Source of the DNA: Rhynchopus sp. YZ270_cl-10
Taxonomy: Eukaryota; Euglenozoa; Diplonemea; Diplonemida; Diplonemidae
Reading direction: 5' to 3'
NCBI GenBank assembly: GCA_964035575.1
Contig: OZ037881.1
Span: 1,116,001 to 1,180,000, forward strand
Length of the DNA: 64,000 bases
Shown: one piece after another, positions 17,564 to 30,830 of the stretch
Layout of the letters: each line of letters opens with the position of its first letter
Position numbering within the stretch: position 1 is the first letter of the stretch
Program-made: the position numbers and the translations under genes
Notes under the pieces: generated by a model
What the model was told of the DNA's origin: nothing
The model's database searches: none
The model's input: only the letters and a program-made list of their open reading frames with translations

Positions 17564-19765
17564 ATGGGTGATTTTGACTCCCGGATACGGTCTGTTTGGG
17601 ACGCATTGTTGGCGTCTTCTTCTTCTTCTTCTTCAGTCTCCTCTCCAACTCCTGAGACATCACCACAACAACCCTCTCAACCAACTCATCGTACACCACG
17701 TTCCTTAGAACTTGACGCATGGTGTTCACTCCTGGCGAGGACCGGGGTTGATGTTGACACCGCAACGGATCTGTTTAATACTATAGACCATTCTCTAGGT
17801 TGGTCTGGGTTAGGGGAGTTTTTTGCACCGTATCCTATATTGTTGGATGCGTGCGTTCATGAGGTGGGGTTGATGTCTGCAGATAGAATAGCACAGAGGA
17901 AGAGAGGTGAGGCAGAGCGGGCGGTGGCGAAATATTCGGAAGCGGTGGCAAAGACGGCGCAAAAACTTAGCATAATCCCGGAGGCAGATGAGCAACTCAT
18001 GCAGGCGATTGTGAAGGAGCAGACGTCCCGCGCTGCGTTGACACCATTAGCTGTTGCAGTGGACACACCAAATGCACCGTGCTCTGCCGCGCATGATCAT
18101 TCAGGGAGTCTTGCTGATGAAGCCGCTTTCATTGCATTTGGAGACCGACTGCGTACGCTATGGAATCAAAAGGAAGGTACCATTCTCGATGAATTACAGC
18201 AAAATCTCAAAGCGCCGTCCCCTGGAGTAAAGCTACCCCGTCTGTCCGCCGCCGCGACTGCCCTGGAAGATTCGCTTAGCGAAGAGTACGCTGCCAAACA
18301 GAACTCACCAATTGCTCTCCTATGTCTCCATCTGTATAGTCTAGCCTCGCAAGATGTTGACTCTCTGATGGGGTTCCCCGGGGTTCCGTCCTACAATGCG
18401 AAAGACACCACAGAATGGAATGCATATCGTTCAAAAAATGCGGTAATCTTTCGAAGCATCAACTGGGCGCTCCGAACTGCGCCGGACCGTGAGGATTCGT
18501 GGAACACCATTTCCCAATGGATTAAATACATTGTGCTTCTTATGGCGGTTTCGTCACAACCGTTGAGTGATTCTGAGAAAACACCCCTCTCAAGAGGGCT
18601 TGCGGCACTACCTGCTTCGGTTCTATTGGAGCATCAAAACCTAAAAGAAGGGGATCCACTGTATTGGCCGGCACCTTCTTCATGCGCAACAGAGAAACAG
18701 GTTTCGGTCGACTACATTGAAGGCAATGCGGCAAATGCCACTACCACAAAGGGCTCCGATACGGGGTCCATACTGTTCACCATCAACTCTACCCACTGTG
18801 GAGCGCCTCTCACCGAACTCAGCAAATACCCTGGGGAAAGCGAAATCCTTCTCCCCCCTTTGAGCAAGCTCCGGGTCACCTCGGTCGAGAAAATCGCTTC
18901 GAAAGGTGACTATACAGCAGTCACATTGAGGTGGGACAGTGCGTTGGCGACAACCCATTTGAAGGACCTTTGCGATCAAGCCCTGCAAGAGGCACGCACT
19001 GAATCAGAGAAGTTCAGTGCCTCTGAAGGAATTGAAACGGTACATGCCTCGAGAGTGCACATTGTACAACAACGATGCGTTGCGCATAAAAACGCAGAAG
19101 TCATCGCGGTACAAGCAAAACGTGGTTTGGAACGACTAACCAGACGGTTAAAAGACAGTACCCGGGAGGTCACCACTGCAGAAACGAGACTCGACGAACT
19201 CAAACAAATGGTAGAAGCGCAAGAAGCCGAGGTCCAATCATTGCAACACATTGTTGCCGAAACCAACCACAGCATTACCATCGCTACCGAAACCCTGCAC
19301 ACCGCTGACAGAGAGGTCACCGAAAAGGGACGAGAGGAGGTTCTATCCAGACAACGTGCCCAGGGGATTGCCGAGGAAGCTTTGATTGCGAGACAACGTG
19401 CGGAAGGGGTACTAGAGGCATCGGTGGGGGAAGTGAAGTTGATGAAGAGCCGTGCAGGGAAGGCGAAGCTGGATTATCGCGATGCCTGCGATGCTGAAGA
19501 AAAGGCCAGAAGGGAGCAGGGACGCACGGAGGCAGGGGTTGTGAAGGCGGAGAGGGTGTGTGAAGAGCTGAGTGGCGAGGGTGGTGCGACACAACCTGCC
19601 GACCGTGCAGAGCTCATCGCCCAGGAGATCCGCGTCTGCGAGCAGCGCAACACCCTCCGCAGAAACGAAGAGCAGCACCGCTCCGCCATCCGCCTCCTAC
19701 AGGAACAACGCGGGTCGCACCGCTCCCCAAGGAAGGGCGAGACACCGCTTCCTTCGCACCCATGA
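17564..19765 (+). CDS. ARTC-like Arg mono-ADP-ribosyltransferase with C-terminal coiled coil
   Basis: Single-exon gene of 733 residues. After a Ser/Pro-rich N-terminus and an unrecognised helical region, residues ~290-465 match the R-S-E class of ADP-ribosyltransferases. The catalytic-type Arg is in TPLSRGL (R344), a Ser strand is in PAPSSCAT (S372/S373), and an E-x-E loop is in KYPGESEILLPP (E425, E427), followed by KLRVTSVEK as in vertebrate ARTs. LFTINST before the loop fits the strand preceding it. E-x-E spacing is the signature of arginine-specific enzymes (family knowledge). Residues ~470-715 form a long Glu/Arg/Ala-rich coiled coil. No signal peptide or GPI signal is seen, so it is probably intracellular, unlike most animal ARTCs. 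Activity is inferred; the overall fit is convincing but distant. Confidence 0.78.
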   Translation: MGDFDSRIRSVWDALLASSSSSSSVSSPTPETSPQQPSQPTHRTPRSLELDAWCSLLARTGVDVDTATDLFNTIDHSLGWSGLGEFFAPYPILLDACVHEVGLMSADRIAQRKRGEAERAVAKYSEAVAKTAQKLSIIPEADEQLMQAIVKEQTSRAALTPLAVAVDTPNAPCSAAHDHSGSLADEAAFIAFGDRLRTLWNQKEGTILDELQQNLKAPSPGVKLPRLSAAATALEDSLSEEYAAKQNSPIALLCLHLYSLASQDVDSLMGFPGVPSYNAKDTTEWNAYRSKNAVIFRSINWALRTAPDREDSWNTISQWIKYIVLLMAVSSQPLSDSEKTPLSRGLAALPASVLLEHQNLKEGDPLYWPAPSSCATEKQVSVDYIEGNAANATTTKGSDTGSILFTINSTHCGAPLTELSKYPGESEILLPPLSKLRVTSVEKIASKGDYTAVTLRWDSALATTHLKDLCDQALQEARTESEKFSASEGIETVHASRVHIVQQRCVAHKNAEVIAVQAKRGLERLTRRLKDSTREVTTAETRLDELKQMVEAQEAEVQSLQHIVAETNHSITIATETLHTADREVTEKGREEVLSRQRAQGIAEEALIARQRAEGVLEASVGEVKLMKSRAGKAKLDYRDACDAEEKARREQGRTEAGVVKAERVCEELSGEGGATQPADRAELIAQEIRVCEQRNTLRRNEEQHRSAIRLLQEQRGSHRSPRKGETPLPSHP

Positions 19766-22074
<2,309 letters not shown>

Positions 22075-23023
22075 ATTGTGACAGCAGTTGAAAGAGCTTT
22101 GTCCTTCTGGTATTCGCAGTTTATGTGCTCCAGCACTGGTACTTTTTGGACATACTTACGACTATAGTGGTTGTTGAACCACAAACTGTTAAATTTTTCG
22201 CGATTAGCAGACACCTCAGACGTGGTACCACGTTATCTAGCACAGGGTGTGCGCCATTATTTATTCTTGTTTTTTGGTGACTAAGCACATGAGGCTTTGA
22301 TCATCTTTCGATATTTGCTCTTATTTGACGCAAAGCTAAATTACCAAACGCACGGAAAAAGTGAGCAAAGGAAAAGGAGTTTGTTTCTCTTGTACACAAG
22401 CCAACAAAAAAGGAGGGGATACGAATGTCTCACGTGTCTTGAGTTGCGCGTGTGCACCGTGCAGGACTGCTCGGTGCGGAAACTCTTTTTTTATTCTTGT
22501 TTTTCGTGATGTCTCTTTGTGTTTCATTTTTATGTTGATTTTTTTTTGTAGACCCCGGTGCACACACACTATCCTGCACACTTGCTGTGAAAAGTTTGCG
22601 TCTGCGTGACGTTCTCTTGCTGCAGAACATTTGTGGTTCGGCAACTTTTAACCACTCTTTGATGGAAAAGAAAAACATGAATAAGAAGCGTTTCGCGAAA
22701 CTAAAGGAAAACAAAAAGCCAAACGAAATGTATACAAACCCTCAGACTCTAGACCCACTTTTGTTTCTTGTACCCGACCCACCTCACGTGGCAGGTGTCA
22801 CACTTCTTTCCAACCACCCAGCTTGAAGGTGTGGCTTGAGGCTCTTCGACCGTTCGTGCTCTGGATGTGCACTACGATGGACGAGATTTGCATCCTTTGT
22901 GGCTCAGAAGAGAAGGCCAACGTGTGCGCAGCAAAACAGGGCAGCAGGGCAGTGTCCCTTGCAGAAGACATGCCATGATAACTATTGAAATACACAACAC
23001 ATCACCACAGAACCAAACTCAAA
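22075..23023. other. Spacer upstream of the protease gene
   Basis: No supported gene. A repeat fragment (GGTGACTAAGCACATGAGGC) lies at 22277-22315. A 33-codon frame at 22877-22978 (MDEICILCGSEEK...) has a C-x2-C and balanced codons and could be an upstream ORF or a gene relic. An acceptor-like ATCACCACAG precedes the protease start by 13 bases. Confidence 0.5.
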
Positions 23024-24089
23024 ATGCGTACCCTGTCCCTTGTTGTGTGTGCCCTCCTGGCGAGCCAGGCCCACGGGTACTCCGAGCAGTACGTGCGTGC
23101 CAACTCGCAGCTTCTGTGGAACACCTTCAAGGCCGACCACGGCAAGCAGTACTCGAGCATCGCGGAGGAGCAGCGCCGCTACGGGATCTTCACCGCCAAC
23201 ATGCTGAAGGCGTCCCGTTTCGAGAAGGAGCAGACCAAGGGAGCCCAGTTCGGCATGAACGTGTTCTCCGACATGTCCGCTGCTGAGTTCAAGTCGTACC
23301 ACAACATGAAGGTGGAGAAGAAGCAGTCGCCCCCTGCCATGTTCACTGAGGAGCAGGTGGCTGTCGCCGCCGACTCCAAGGACTGGAGGTCCGCTGGTGC
23401 CGTGACCCACGTGAAGAACCAGGCACAGTGCGGATCGTGCTGGTATGTTATCTTGTTCCCTGTGTTTCCCTCTGTGTTTCTATAATGTATCTGTGGATTT
23501 TTACTTTCTTCACCTTCACAGGGCATTCTCCACCACTGGAGGAATTGAGGGACAGTGGCAGATTTCCGGAAAGACCCTGACCTCGGTGTCCGAGCAGGAG
23601 CTTGTGTCGTGCGACAAGGTCGACCAGGGCTGCAACGGAGGTCTGATGGACAACGCCCTGAAGTGGCTGATCTCGAACCACAACGGAGACATCGTGACTG
23701 AGGACTCCTACCCCTACAAGTCGGGCACCGGAATCCGCCACGACTGCGAGTCCGTGACCGGCAAGGCCGTCGGAGCCACCATCAAGTCGTACAAGGACAT
23801 CACCCACACCGAGGCACAGATGAAGACCTTCGTCTCCACCGGAGGACCCCTCTCCATCGCCGTTGACGCCCAGAAGTGGCAGTCGTACTCTGGAGGAGTG
23901 CTGACCACCTGCTGTGGAATCTTCGGATGCCAGCTTGACCACGGAGTGCTCATTGTCGGATACGGCGCTGACTACTGGATCATCAAGAACTCCTGGGGAC
24001 CGACCTGGGGAGAGTCTGGATACATCCGTGTGTCCTACGGCTCCAACGAGTGCGGCCTGAACGAGTCCCCTGTGACCTCCATCGTCTGA
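23024..24089 (+). CDS. Cathepsin L-like papain-family cysteine protease precursor
   Basis: Two exons (23024-23442, 23522-24089) separated by a 79-bp intron that splits the Trp codon of the active-site motif, giving 328 residues. Residues 1-18 are a signal peptide (LSLVVCALLASQAHG). Residues ~28-90 are an I29 inhibitor propeptide with an ERFNIN-like helix and FGMNVFSDMS. The mature enzyme carries the oxyanion Gln and catalytic Cys in QAQCGSCWAFS (C139), GCNGGLMDNA, the catalytic His in LDHGVLIVGYG and the catalytic Asn in IIKNSWGPTWGESGYI. A complete triad and propeptide indicate an active lysosomal or food-vacuole endopeptidase made as a zymogen. Codon use is extremely biased, like that of polyubiquitin, so expression is probably high. 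Confidence 0.97.
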
Positions 24090-24525
24090 GCACTGCAAGC
24101 TGTGCTCTAGAGCACAACCAAACGTTCAATAACATTTGACATTTTTCTTTTAGTTTTTTGTTTTCTTTATGTGTTTCTTTGCTTTCCCTTTGTCCTCCCA
24201 CCGATTGTACTGTGTGGGGAGGGAAAGCCACCCTGAAGGTCTCGAACCAAGCGTGCAAAAGGGTATTCACTTCCATATTTTCTTTGTTCCCAAAAGCTGC
24301 ACACCCCCTTACACGCCCCCCTCTACCTCCGGGCAGAACGGCGTAGGTGGCTGTGTCTCTTTTCCGTTGTTTTTTTTTTCTCTTTTTTATTTCTTTTCTA
24401 AAAAACAACCAAATCGACCCCCCTCCCTATCCCTTTACCGCTTACCTCACTTCCTCACTTCCCTCACACCCACCTCCATGTCAGGTACCCCCATTTTCTC
24501 TTTCTCTCCTTTTCCTCAATCAACA
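24090..24525. other. Short spacer
   Basis: Presumed 3' UTR of the protease and pyrimidine-rich leader of the aminotransferase. The aminotransferase frame is open upstream to about 24169, but composition there is non-coding. Confidence 0.6.
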
Positions 24526-25752
24526 ATGTCGAATAGCCTTTGGAGCGATGCACAGATGATGCCTGCTGACCCTGTTTTCGGTCTGGTCGCGGAGTACAAG
24601 AAGGACAGCTGTCCGGACAAGATCGACCTTGTCGTGGGTGCCTACCGGGATGAGAACGGCAAGCCCTACCTGCTCCCTTCCATCTCCGAGGCAGAAATCC
24701 GGGTCGCAAACCTGAAGCTCGACAAGGAGTACCTCCCCATCGATGGTCTGAAGGAATTCCGCGATGCTGCTGCGGTTCTGGCATTGGGAGACACATCCCC
24801 ATCCATCCAAGAGAAGAGGGTAATGACCGTTCAAACCCTCTCTGGTACCGGCGCACTCCGTCTTGTTGGAGGCCTTTACAAGCAACTCGGTGTGTCCGGA
24901 AAATGCTATGTCTCCAACCCTACCTGGGCAAACCATAAGGGAATCTTCCAGGACGCTGGCTTTGAGGTTGCGACCTACCGTTATTGGGACGCAGCGACCA
25001 AAACGCTTGACTTTGCGGGATACACAGAAGACCTGCGTTCCATTGCGGACGGCTCCATCGTGGTGCTCCATCTTTGCGCACACAACCCTACCGGAGTTGA
25101 CGCTACCGAGGAGCAATGGCACGAGGTGGCCGCCATCTGCAAGACGAAAGGACATCGCGTCATTTTCGACTCCGCATACCAGGGGTACTGCACCGGGGAT
25201 TTGGAGGGCGACGCTTTCGCGGCCAGGCTGTTTGAGAAGGAAGGCATGGAGTTTGCGATAACGCAGTCGTACTCGAAGAATATGGGGTTGTATGGGGAGC
25301 GGGTAGGATGCTTGATTCAGGTCTGTGAAAGCGAAGGGGTGGCCGCCTCAGTCCTGAGCAATGCAAAGCAGCTGGCGAGGGTGTACTACAGCAACCCGCC
25401 CAAGCATGGTGCCAGAACGGCGACCCTGGTGTTGAACGACCCCGTCCTGCGCCCGCAGTGGGAGAAGGAACTGAAGGCGATGAGCGTGCGTATCTCCGAG
25501 ATGCGCAGACTGCTCCGCTCAGAAATTGAAAAGCTCAACACCCCAGGGGACTGGTCGCACATCACCACCCAACGCGGTATGTTCTCCTTCACAGGAGTCA
25601 GCAAGACTGCCGTCGACCACATTGTAAAGAACCACCACGTCTACATGCTCGGATCTGGCAGGATCTCCATCGCTGGTATCACTAAGGGGAACGTCGCGTA
25701 CGTTGCCCGCGCCTTCCATGATGGAATCATGGCTAGCCGTGCTGGTCTCTGA
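24526..25752 (+). CDS. Aspartate aminotransferase
   Basis: Single-exon gene, 408 residues, a normal length for eukaryotic aspartate aminotransferase. The start at 24526 (CAACAATGTCG) is preferred; an in-frame ATG at 24478 would add a Pro/Phe/Ser-rich stretch of poor coding quality. Class I PLP-enzyme features are in order: LPIDGLKEFRDA, the substrate loop TLSGTGALRLVG, the Asn of LHLCAHNPTGVD, the Tyr of FDSAYQGYCTGD, the Schiff-base Lys in ITQSYSKNMGLYGERVG (K251), and the carboxylate-binding Arg in SGRISIAGI. It exchanges amino groups between aspartate/2-oxoglutarate and oxaloacetate/glutamate. No presequence is seen, so it is predicted cytosolic. It follows the protease gene by ~440 bp and ends in a GGA-rich tail just after the stop. 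Confidence 0.97.
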   Translation: MSNSLWSDAQMMPADPVFGLVAEYKKDSCPDKIDLVVGAYRDENGKPYLLPSISEAEIRVANLKLDKEYLPIDGLKEFRDAAAVLALGDTSPSIQEKRVMTVQTLSGTGALRLVGGLYKQLGVSGKCYVSNPTWANHKGIFQDAGFEVATYRYWDAATKTLDFAGYTEDLRSIADGSIVVLHLCAHNPTGVDATEEQWHEVAAICKTKGHRVIFDSAYQGYCTGDLEGDAFAARLFEKEGMEFAITQSYSKNMGLYGERVGCLIQVCESEGVAASVLSNAKQLARVYYSNPPKHGARTATLVLNDPVLRPQWEKELKAMSVRISEMRRLLRSEIEKLNTPGDWSHITTQRGMFSFTGVSKTAVDHIVKNHHVYMLGSGRISIAGITKGNVAYVARAFHDGIMASRAGL

Positions 25753-26412
25753 GTTTGCGAGGAGGAGAAGGAGGAGGAGGAGGAGGAAGAAGAGGGGAAA
25801 GAGAAATGATTATGTATACACACCTTTGCAGGCTGTGGCAATCCGATAGTAGCGCCGGAAAAAAAAGAATTTTTTTTGAAAGAATTGCGGATCAAATTTG
25901 GGGGGGAAGTCAATTTTTTTTTCTTCCGATTCAAAAAAAAAAAAAACTTCAGCAAAAAATATGAAAAAAAACCCCATTTCGGTTGTCGATGTAAAAAAAG
26001 GGTTTTTTTTTATCAGTATTTTTTTCATTTTAAAATATCCCCCTTTTTTTTGTGTGGGGCGTTCAATCTTTTTGAAAGCTTTTTTTCCCCCTTTTTTAGA
26101 TTCTCTGATTTCCTGGAGGCGATTGCGGGTTTGCGATTTCTTTTCTTTTTTTGCGTGGAGGATTTCGCACAGTTTTATGTGTGTGTCTGACCATATTGTC
26201 GATGTTTATTTCTGAAAGACCGATCAGGGCTTCCAACTTCTCGTCTGCCCCGAAAGGAGTGATGTACTGTCCACACGCATCCTATCCTTTGGGAGTGCAG
26301 TTCGTTTACAGCAAAAAAAAAATCCTGTCTTTTTTACGGGATTCTGTAAAATGAAGAGGAGAAAAAAATGTACAAAATACTATTAGATACAAATTATGTC
26401 ACATGTGTTGTG

Positions 26413-26414
<2 letters not shown>

Positions 26415-26446
<32 letters not shown>
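26415..26446. repeat. (GA)n microsatellite
   Basis: About 16 GA units. They begin inside GTGCACGAGAG, the head of a dispersed repeat, so the microsatellite probably grew from that copy. Confidence 0.9.
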
Positions 26447-26447
<1 letters not shown>

Positions 26448-26605
26448 ACATTGCAGATTACAAAAAGGCAAAAAGCAAAAAAAAAAAAAAAAAAAATCCA
26501 AGTCTGTTTCGCAGGCTATGTTTTGTCTCTACCCCCCATACCTCTCTCACCCGCTATCTCTTTGTTTACAAACAAAAAGATTCCCCCCTCTTGAGATTTC
26601 TGTTT

Positions 26606-26640
26606 TAGATGTGCACGAGAGGCACATTTATCAAAAAATT
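26606..26640 (+). repeat. Dispersed repeat, 'GTGCACGAGAGGCACATT' type
   Basis: GTGCACGAGAGGCACATTTA followed by A/T-runs, matching 27221-27256 and, shorter, 26945-26967. Confidence 0.65.
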
Positions 26641-26891
26641 CTGTTTTTTTTTTTTTTTGGGTGTATTCATGTTGTCTCACTCTTTCATCAAAAAAAACAG
26701 CACTGTCCCCATCTTTTCCATATATTTTCAAAAAAAAAAAAATCCCCCCCAAAAAAAAAGTTTTTTCTGCAGAGAAATTCACCTTCTCTCTTCCGGGAGG
26801 TCTTTAGAGCTCGAAGTAATACTGTTTAAAATGGAGCGCACGATCGCCTTCACGGCACGTAGCTACCTAAGTACAAAAAAAAATAATAATG

Positions 26892-26967
26892 GGTGACTAA
26901 GCACAGAGAGGCTTAGATTTCATCTTATCAATCCTTCTCCTTTGGTGTGTGCACGAGAGGCCATCTT
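26892..26967 (+). repeat. Two adjacent dispersed repeat heads
   Basis: GGTGACTAAGCACAGAGAGG with CATCTTATCAA at 26892-26932, then GTGCACGAGAGGCCATCTTA. Adjacent heads from different groups support a modular family. Confidence 0.65.
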
Positions 26968-27217
26968 AATATTTTTTTTTTCTTTCTTTCCAGGGTTTCC
27001 GACCCATTTTTTTTTTTCTTTCAAAAAAGTCCAGTGGAAAAGAAACCCTGTCTCTTTTAGCGTATCTACTACTGCTTAGACGCCTGAGCGTTATCACTTC
27101 AGCCCTCCTTTTTCTTTATTGAAGACCCAAAAAAAAACGCTTGCACAACGTCTGCTCCCCAAGATATTAGTTCTTCGGGTGGTATGTCCGCGAATGTGTT
27201 CTCCCCTCCCCTTTTTA

Positions 27218-27345
27218 AGGTATGTGCACGAGAGGCACATTCATCTTACAAAAATTTCCCTTTTTTTTTTGTGGATACTTTTTGTTTGTGCTTTCAACTG
27301 ACATTGTGGGTCAATCTGAAGGTGCCTGCATCAAAAAAATTTTTT
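27218..27345 (+). repeat. Compound dispersed repeat
   Basis: GTGCACGAGAGGCACATTCA with CATCTTACAAAAA at 27221-27256, then GGGTCAATCTGAAGGTGC and CTGCATC at 27304-27345, the latter matching 15312 and 59702. Confidence 0.65.
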
Positions 27346-27505
27346 TACACATCATCTTTTTTTCATTCTGTGATGTCGACCTCTCCCCAAGGTCGATGCT
27401 ATACAGAATGCTTTAAAAAGGTGTTTGTGCGACGAAAGTAGTTCTCTTGTTTTTGTGAATATGAAAAAAAATGTTTCTTTTTTTTTTTTTGTGTACACTG
27501 CGGAC

Positions 27506-28116
27506 CAGGGTATTAGGGTGAAAATCCAAAATTCCGGAAAAAACTGGTTTTTCTGGTTTTCTCTCCTGGGTGGCGAAAACTAGTGTTTCCGGCGAAAATC
27601 TCCACCGTTGACGGACACAGTCACCTTTTTCGGGGTTTTCGGGGGTGGGGTCAGTGTCTTATCCAGGAATCCAGATTTCAAGTTGGGGAGGTCAGCTTGT
27701 TTTTTGTTCAAAATATTTTTCGGCGCTGCTGACCCAGGGTAGATTATTGGGAACATAGGGACTGTATAAAATGGCGCCGCAGGCGAAAATTTTTGAGGGT
27801 ACGGTGTAAAAATCTAGCTTTTTACACCACAGAGCCACTCAACGAACCCTTTTTTGCGGAGCAAAAAATGAAAACGGCGCCGCAGGCAAAAAAAAATTCA
27901 AGGAACATCCATTTCTCAAAGGCACTCCCGTGGTTCAACCACGGTTCTACCAGGCGGGGAAAAAATGCGGGGGAAAAAATCGAGTCCGCCCTAATCTGGG
28001 GACGACATTTACAGAAAGGCCTGGTGAAAAGTGTCGGTTTTTTTTTCCCCTCCAGATTTCTCTGTTTTTTTTTTTTTTTTTGAAAACCAGTTTTTTTTAA
28101 CCACCCTAATACCCTG
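27506..28116. mobile_element. hAT-like non-autonomous DNA transposon (611 bp)
   Basis: Ends are the 15-bp inverted repeat CAGGGTATTAGGGTG (27506-27520) and its exact complement at 28102-28116, flanked by a perfect 8-bp target duplication CTGCGGAC (27498-27505, 28117-28124). An 8-bp duplication with termini starting CAGGG is characteristic of the hAT superfamily. Inner arms continue as a weaker inverted repeat containing AAACTGGTTTT on both sides. The interior has a GGCGCCGCAGGC pair (about 27772 and 27877) and no transposase. Exact duplications and ends suggest recent insertion. Confidence 0.88.
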
Positions 28117-28135
28117 CTGCGGACTACTCATTTCA

Positions 28136-28247
28136 ATTACCAGCAATGCTACTCACCAAAAAAAATGACTAATATTTTACAGAGTTCCATCAGTAAAACA
28201 CTAGTTTTAGTTACCCAGTCGTTACGAATAGTAGTTCCGCTGGTAAT
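28136..28247. mobile_element. 112-bp fold-back element
   Basis: Imperfect inverted ends ATTACCAGC...CTACT (left, 28136-28153) and their complement (right, 28230-28247), with a further weak stem inside. It sits 12 bp from the hAT-like target duplication. No convincing flanking duplication was found, so family and mobility are uncertain. Confidence 0.5.
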
Positions 28248-28871
28248 CCAAAAAAAAAAAAAATGGTTAGTCCGTTGTGTATCTGCAACTCGAGGAGGTG
28301 TTTACGATCAACTTTATCTTTGCTGTTCATTCTTTTTGGTGTAATCACCACATTTGCCATGGTAAGGACCCCCTCGAACGACAATTTTTCGGTCTGCAGA
28401 AAAAGGTTGCGGATGACGTGCCCCTATCGAGGCCCAACCCCAGCTTTCAAGCGTTCCTTATGTTCAGGCGGCTTCAGCGCTGCCCAATGCAATACATCTT
28501 ACCTTTTTTTTTGTGTCTGTCGCGATACTACAGTTAAGTGTTGATTGTATTTTTCCTCTCAAATCTTATTATATCAATGTTAGACTCATGCTGCGAAGAA
28601 GAAAAACGTAGCAAAAAAATGAAATATATTAAAAGACTCTTCTAAGAGGCAACTGATGTCAGGAGGGGCAAGAGCGCGAGAGGTATTCAGGTAGCTGTTT
28701 CCGATCGCAGACCCCCCGTTCGTTTTACTGTGGACAATAAAGTAGGGAAAGAAAATTGGGATAACCTAGCTCCGCCAAAGCTAAAATTACAAAAACAAAA
28801 ACAAAATAATCAAAAACCGAAAGCACACAAAAAAAAGCTCTGGCGAATAGTTTATCCCCCCCAAAAAAAAT

Positions 28872-28925
28872 AATATAGTGGAGTTCATCCTCGGGTGTCT
28901 ACACTAATACAACCAAGTTTTCAAA
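28872..28925 (+). repeat. Dispersed repeat, 'AGTGGAGTTCAT' type
   Basis: Close match to 7388-7446: AGTGGAGTTCATCCT, GTGTCTACACTAATACAAC, CAAGTTTTCAAA. Confidence 0.7.
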
Positions 28926-30704
28926 TAATAATAAAATAGCAAATAAAAGGGCAAGAACGGAACCCTCTTTGTTATTTTTGTTGTGCTGTGTTTACGACTG
29001 CAAGGGGATCATTTTCTCTGCGGGTCATTTGGGATCTCATTTTTCTCCCTTTCCCCCCCCCCCCCCCACTCGTATCAAAAGTCAATTGATTTTTTTTTTA
29101 CTCTTGTTTTTTATGTTCATGACTAGGTAGTTCCAGTGGCAAACAAAAAAAAATGGAAAAAAAAAAAAATGTGTCTTTTTTTTGGCAGTGGTCGATACTT
29201 CAAATGTGGAGATTGGGTGCACATCAGTTCCTCATTTTCTTTGAAAAAAAAACGTGAAAAAAAAGGAGGCAAAAAAAATGTACATTTTTATTCCTCTTTT
29301 TTTTCAAAGAATTTCCCTCTTTTTTTTGGGAGCGAGAGTGAGTATTCCTTTCGTTTTTGTAGTGTCTCTTTTTAGCTGTTCTTCTGGGAACACGCGGAAC
29401 CGACTGTGTCACTCTCCCCCTACCCCCCCCACCTCCCTTTATACACCCCCTTCTTTTCCTCCCTCACCTCATCACAAAGGCAGCTGGTAGGATTGATCGT
29501 GTTTTGCTCCTCCTTCCCTTTCTGTTCGGTTGTACACGTAGTTGATTTACCTTCTCCCGTCCACCTCGAGGTTACAAAGCCTACGGGGCTTTTAGATCAA
29601 AAAAAAAAAATTTCTGAATGAAAAATCACTGCGTGTACAAACGGCGTGGAATGGGACTCTCGTCTTGGAGATTTTTGTCAATTTTTTTTTTTTTACTGAG
29701 CCTAGTGGAGAAATATTTCGGTAAAGAACTAAAAATTAATGTAACAAAAAAAAAAAAAAAAAACGGAAGAATTAAGAGGCATTTCAGCCAAACAACACTG
29801 AACACAGCCCCAGGTGGTTTTCCTACTTTATTTTTTGTGGGTTTCAACAAAAGGCAAACTTTTCCCCTATAATTCTTACGACCCCACCCCCACCCTGTAA
29901 GTTCATGCCCTCTTTTGTGTGTGAGGGAGACGAAAAGGCAAAAAAAAAACCACACAAAGAAGAAAAAAAAACGTCTGCTGGTATCCTGGCCCCCCTTTTG
30001 GGTGACATTTTTTTAGTACAGAACCCGGGGGGGATGATTCGCGGATACAACAAAAAACGTGGAGATGGAGCAAAGAAAAAAAGGCGTGCGTTTGGGCTCT
30101 GTGTATTGGTGTGGTCGGAATCAGACGGGAAGTACAGGGAATTCTGGGGAAATGTAGGAATTCCCGGGTTTTCCCCTTGGTAGAATTTCCGGGAGGAATT
30201 TGGGTTCCAATCACCATGTATTATCAAATATTTTTTGTGCATAGAAACGCTGGACCACATTTTTTTTTTCTTTTCGCGCAGAATTAAAACCTGCGTCCCC
30301 CCCTGATGAAACTGTGAGGCGTTTGCACTTTTTCAACTTCTCTTTTCGACAGAGGTACTGTTCTGTGGATATTCCCCGTTCCTTTTTATCCCTGCCCAAC
30401 AACAATGAGCAGTCAAAAAAAACTCCCCTTGGGGCGAAATGCAGTGATGATGAGTTGCATTTCTCCTCGCCTTTTTGCAAAATGGACATCAATGTGTCCG
30501 GCAATCCAAAAAAAAAAACGTTTGGTATAGTGGAGATCATCCTCAGGGTATACCAAATTTTCAAAAAAAAACAAAAAACAAACAAAAGAAAAGAAAAGAA
30601 AAAAATGAGGAAGTCAAAAAAAAAAAGTGAACTAAAACAAAATGGAGGGTTTCTCTCCTAAAATAGTACTGAAAATAAGAGTCATTTTTGTTTACCCCCA
30701 AGAG

Positions 30705-30830
30705 TATCAGATGTTAAGCTCGAAATGGATTGTAGCACTTGCATGGTTGGGTGTCCACCCCTGGTACAGCCGGTCATTGTACCAAAGGTACACTGTTTAC
30801 GAAAGGGCTTTGTATTTCAAGTCAACTTTG
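30705..30830 (+). repeat. Dispersed ~125-bp repeat, fullest copy
   Basis: The best-preserved long copy of the family at 12226: TCAGATGTTAAGCTCGAAAT, GGATTGTAG, GCATGGTTGGGTG, GGTACAGCCGGTCATTGTAC, GGTACACTG, AAAGGGCTTTGTATTTCAA. Its 5' part is also found at 35809. It ends about 120 bases upstream of a start codon. Confidence 0.8.

Noticed and set aside
22877-22978. 33-codon frame MDEICILCGSEEK...
   Set aside because: Its Cys pair and composition look protein-like, but it is too short, has no homologue I recognise and sits in the leader of the protease gene; mentioned only as a possible upstream ORF.
27793-28083. 96-codon frame in the hAT-like element as transposase remnant
   Set aside because: It shows no DDE/D or zinc-finger motif and is interrupted by A-runs; the element appears non-coding.
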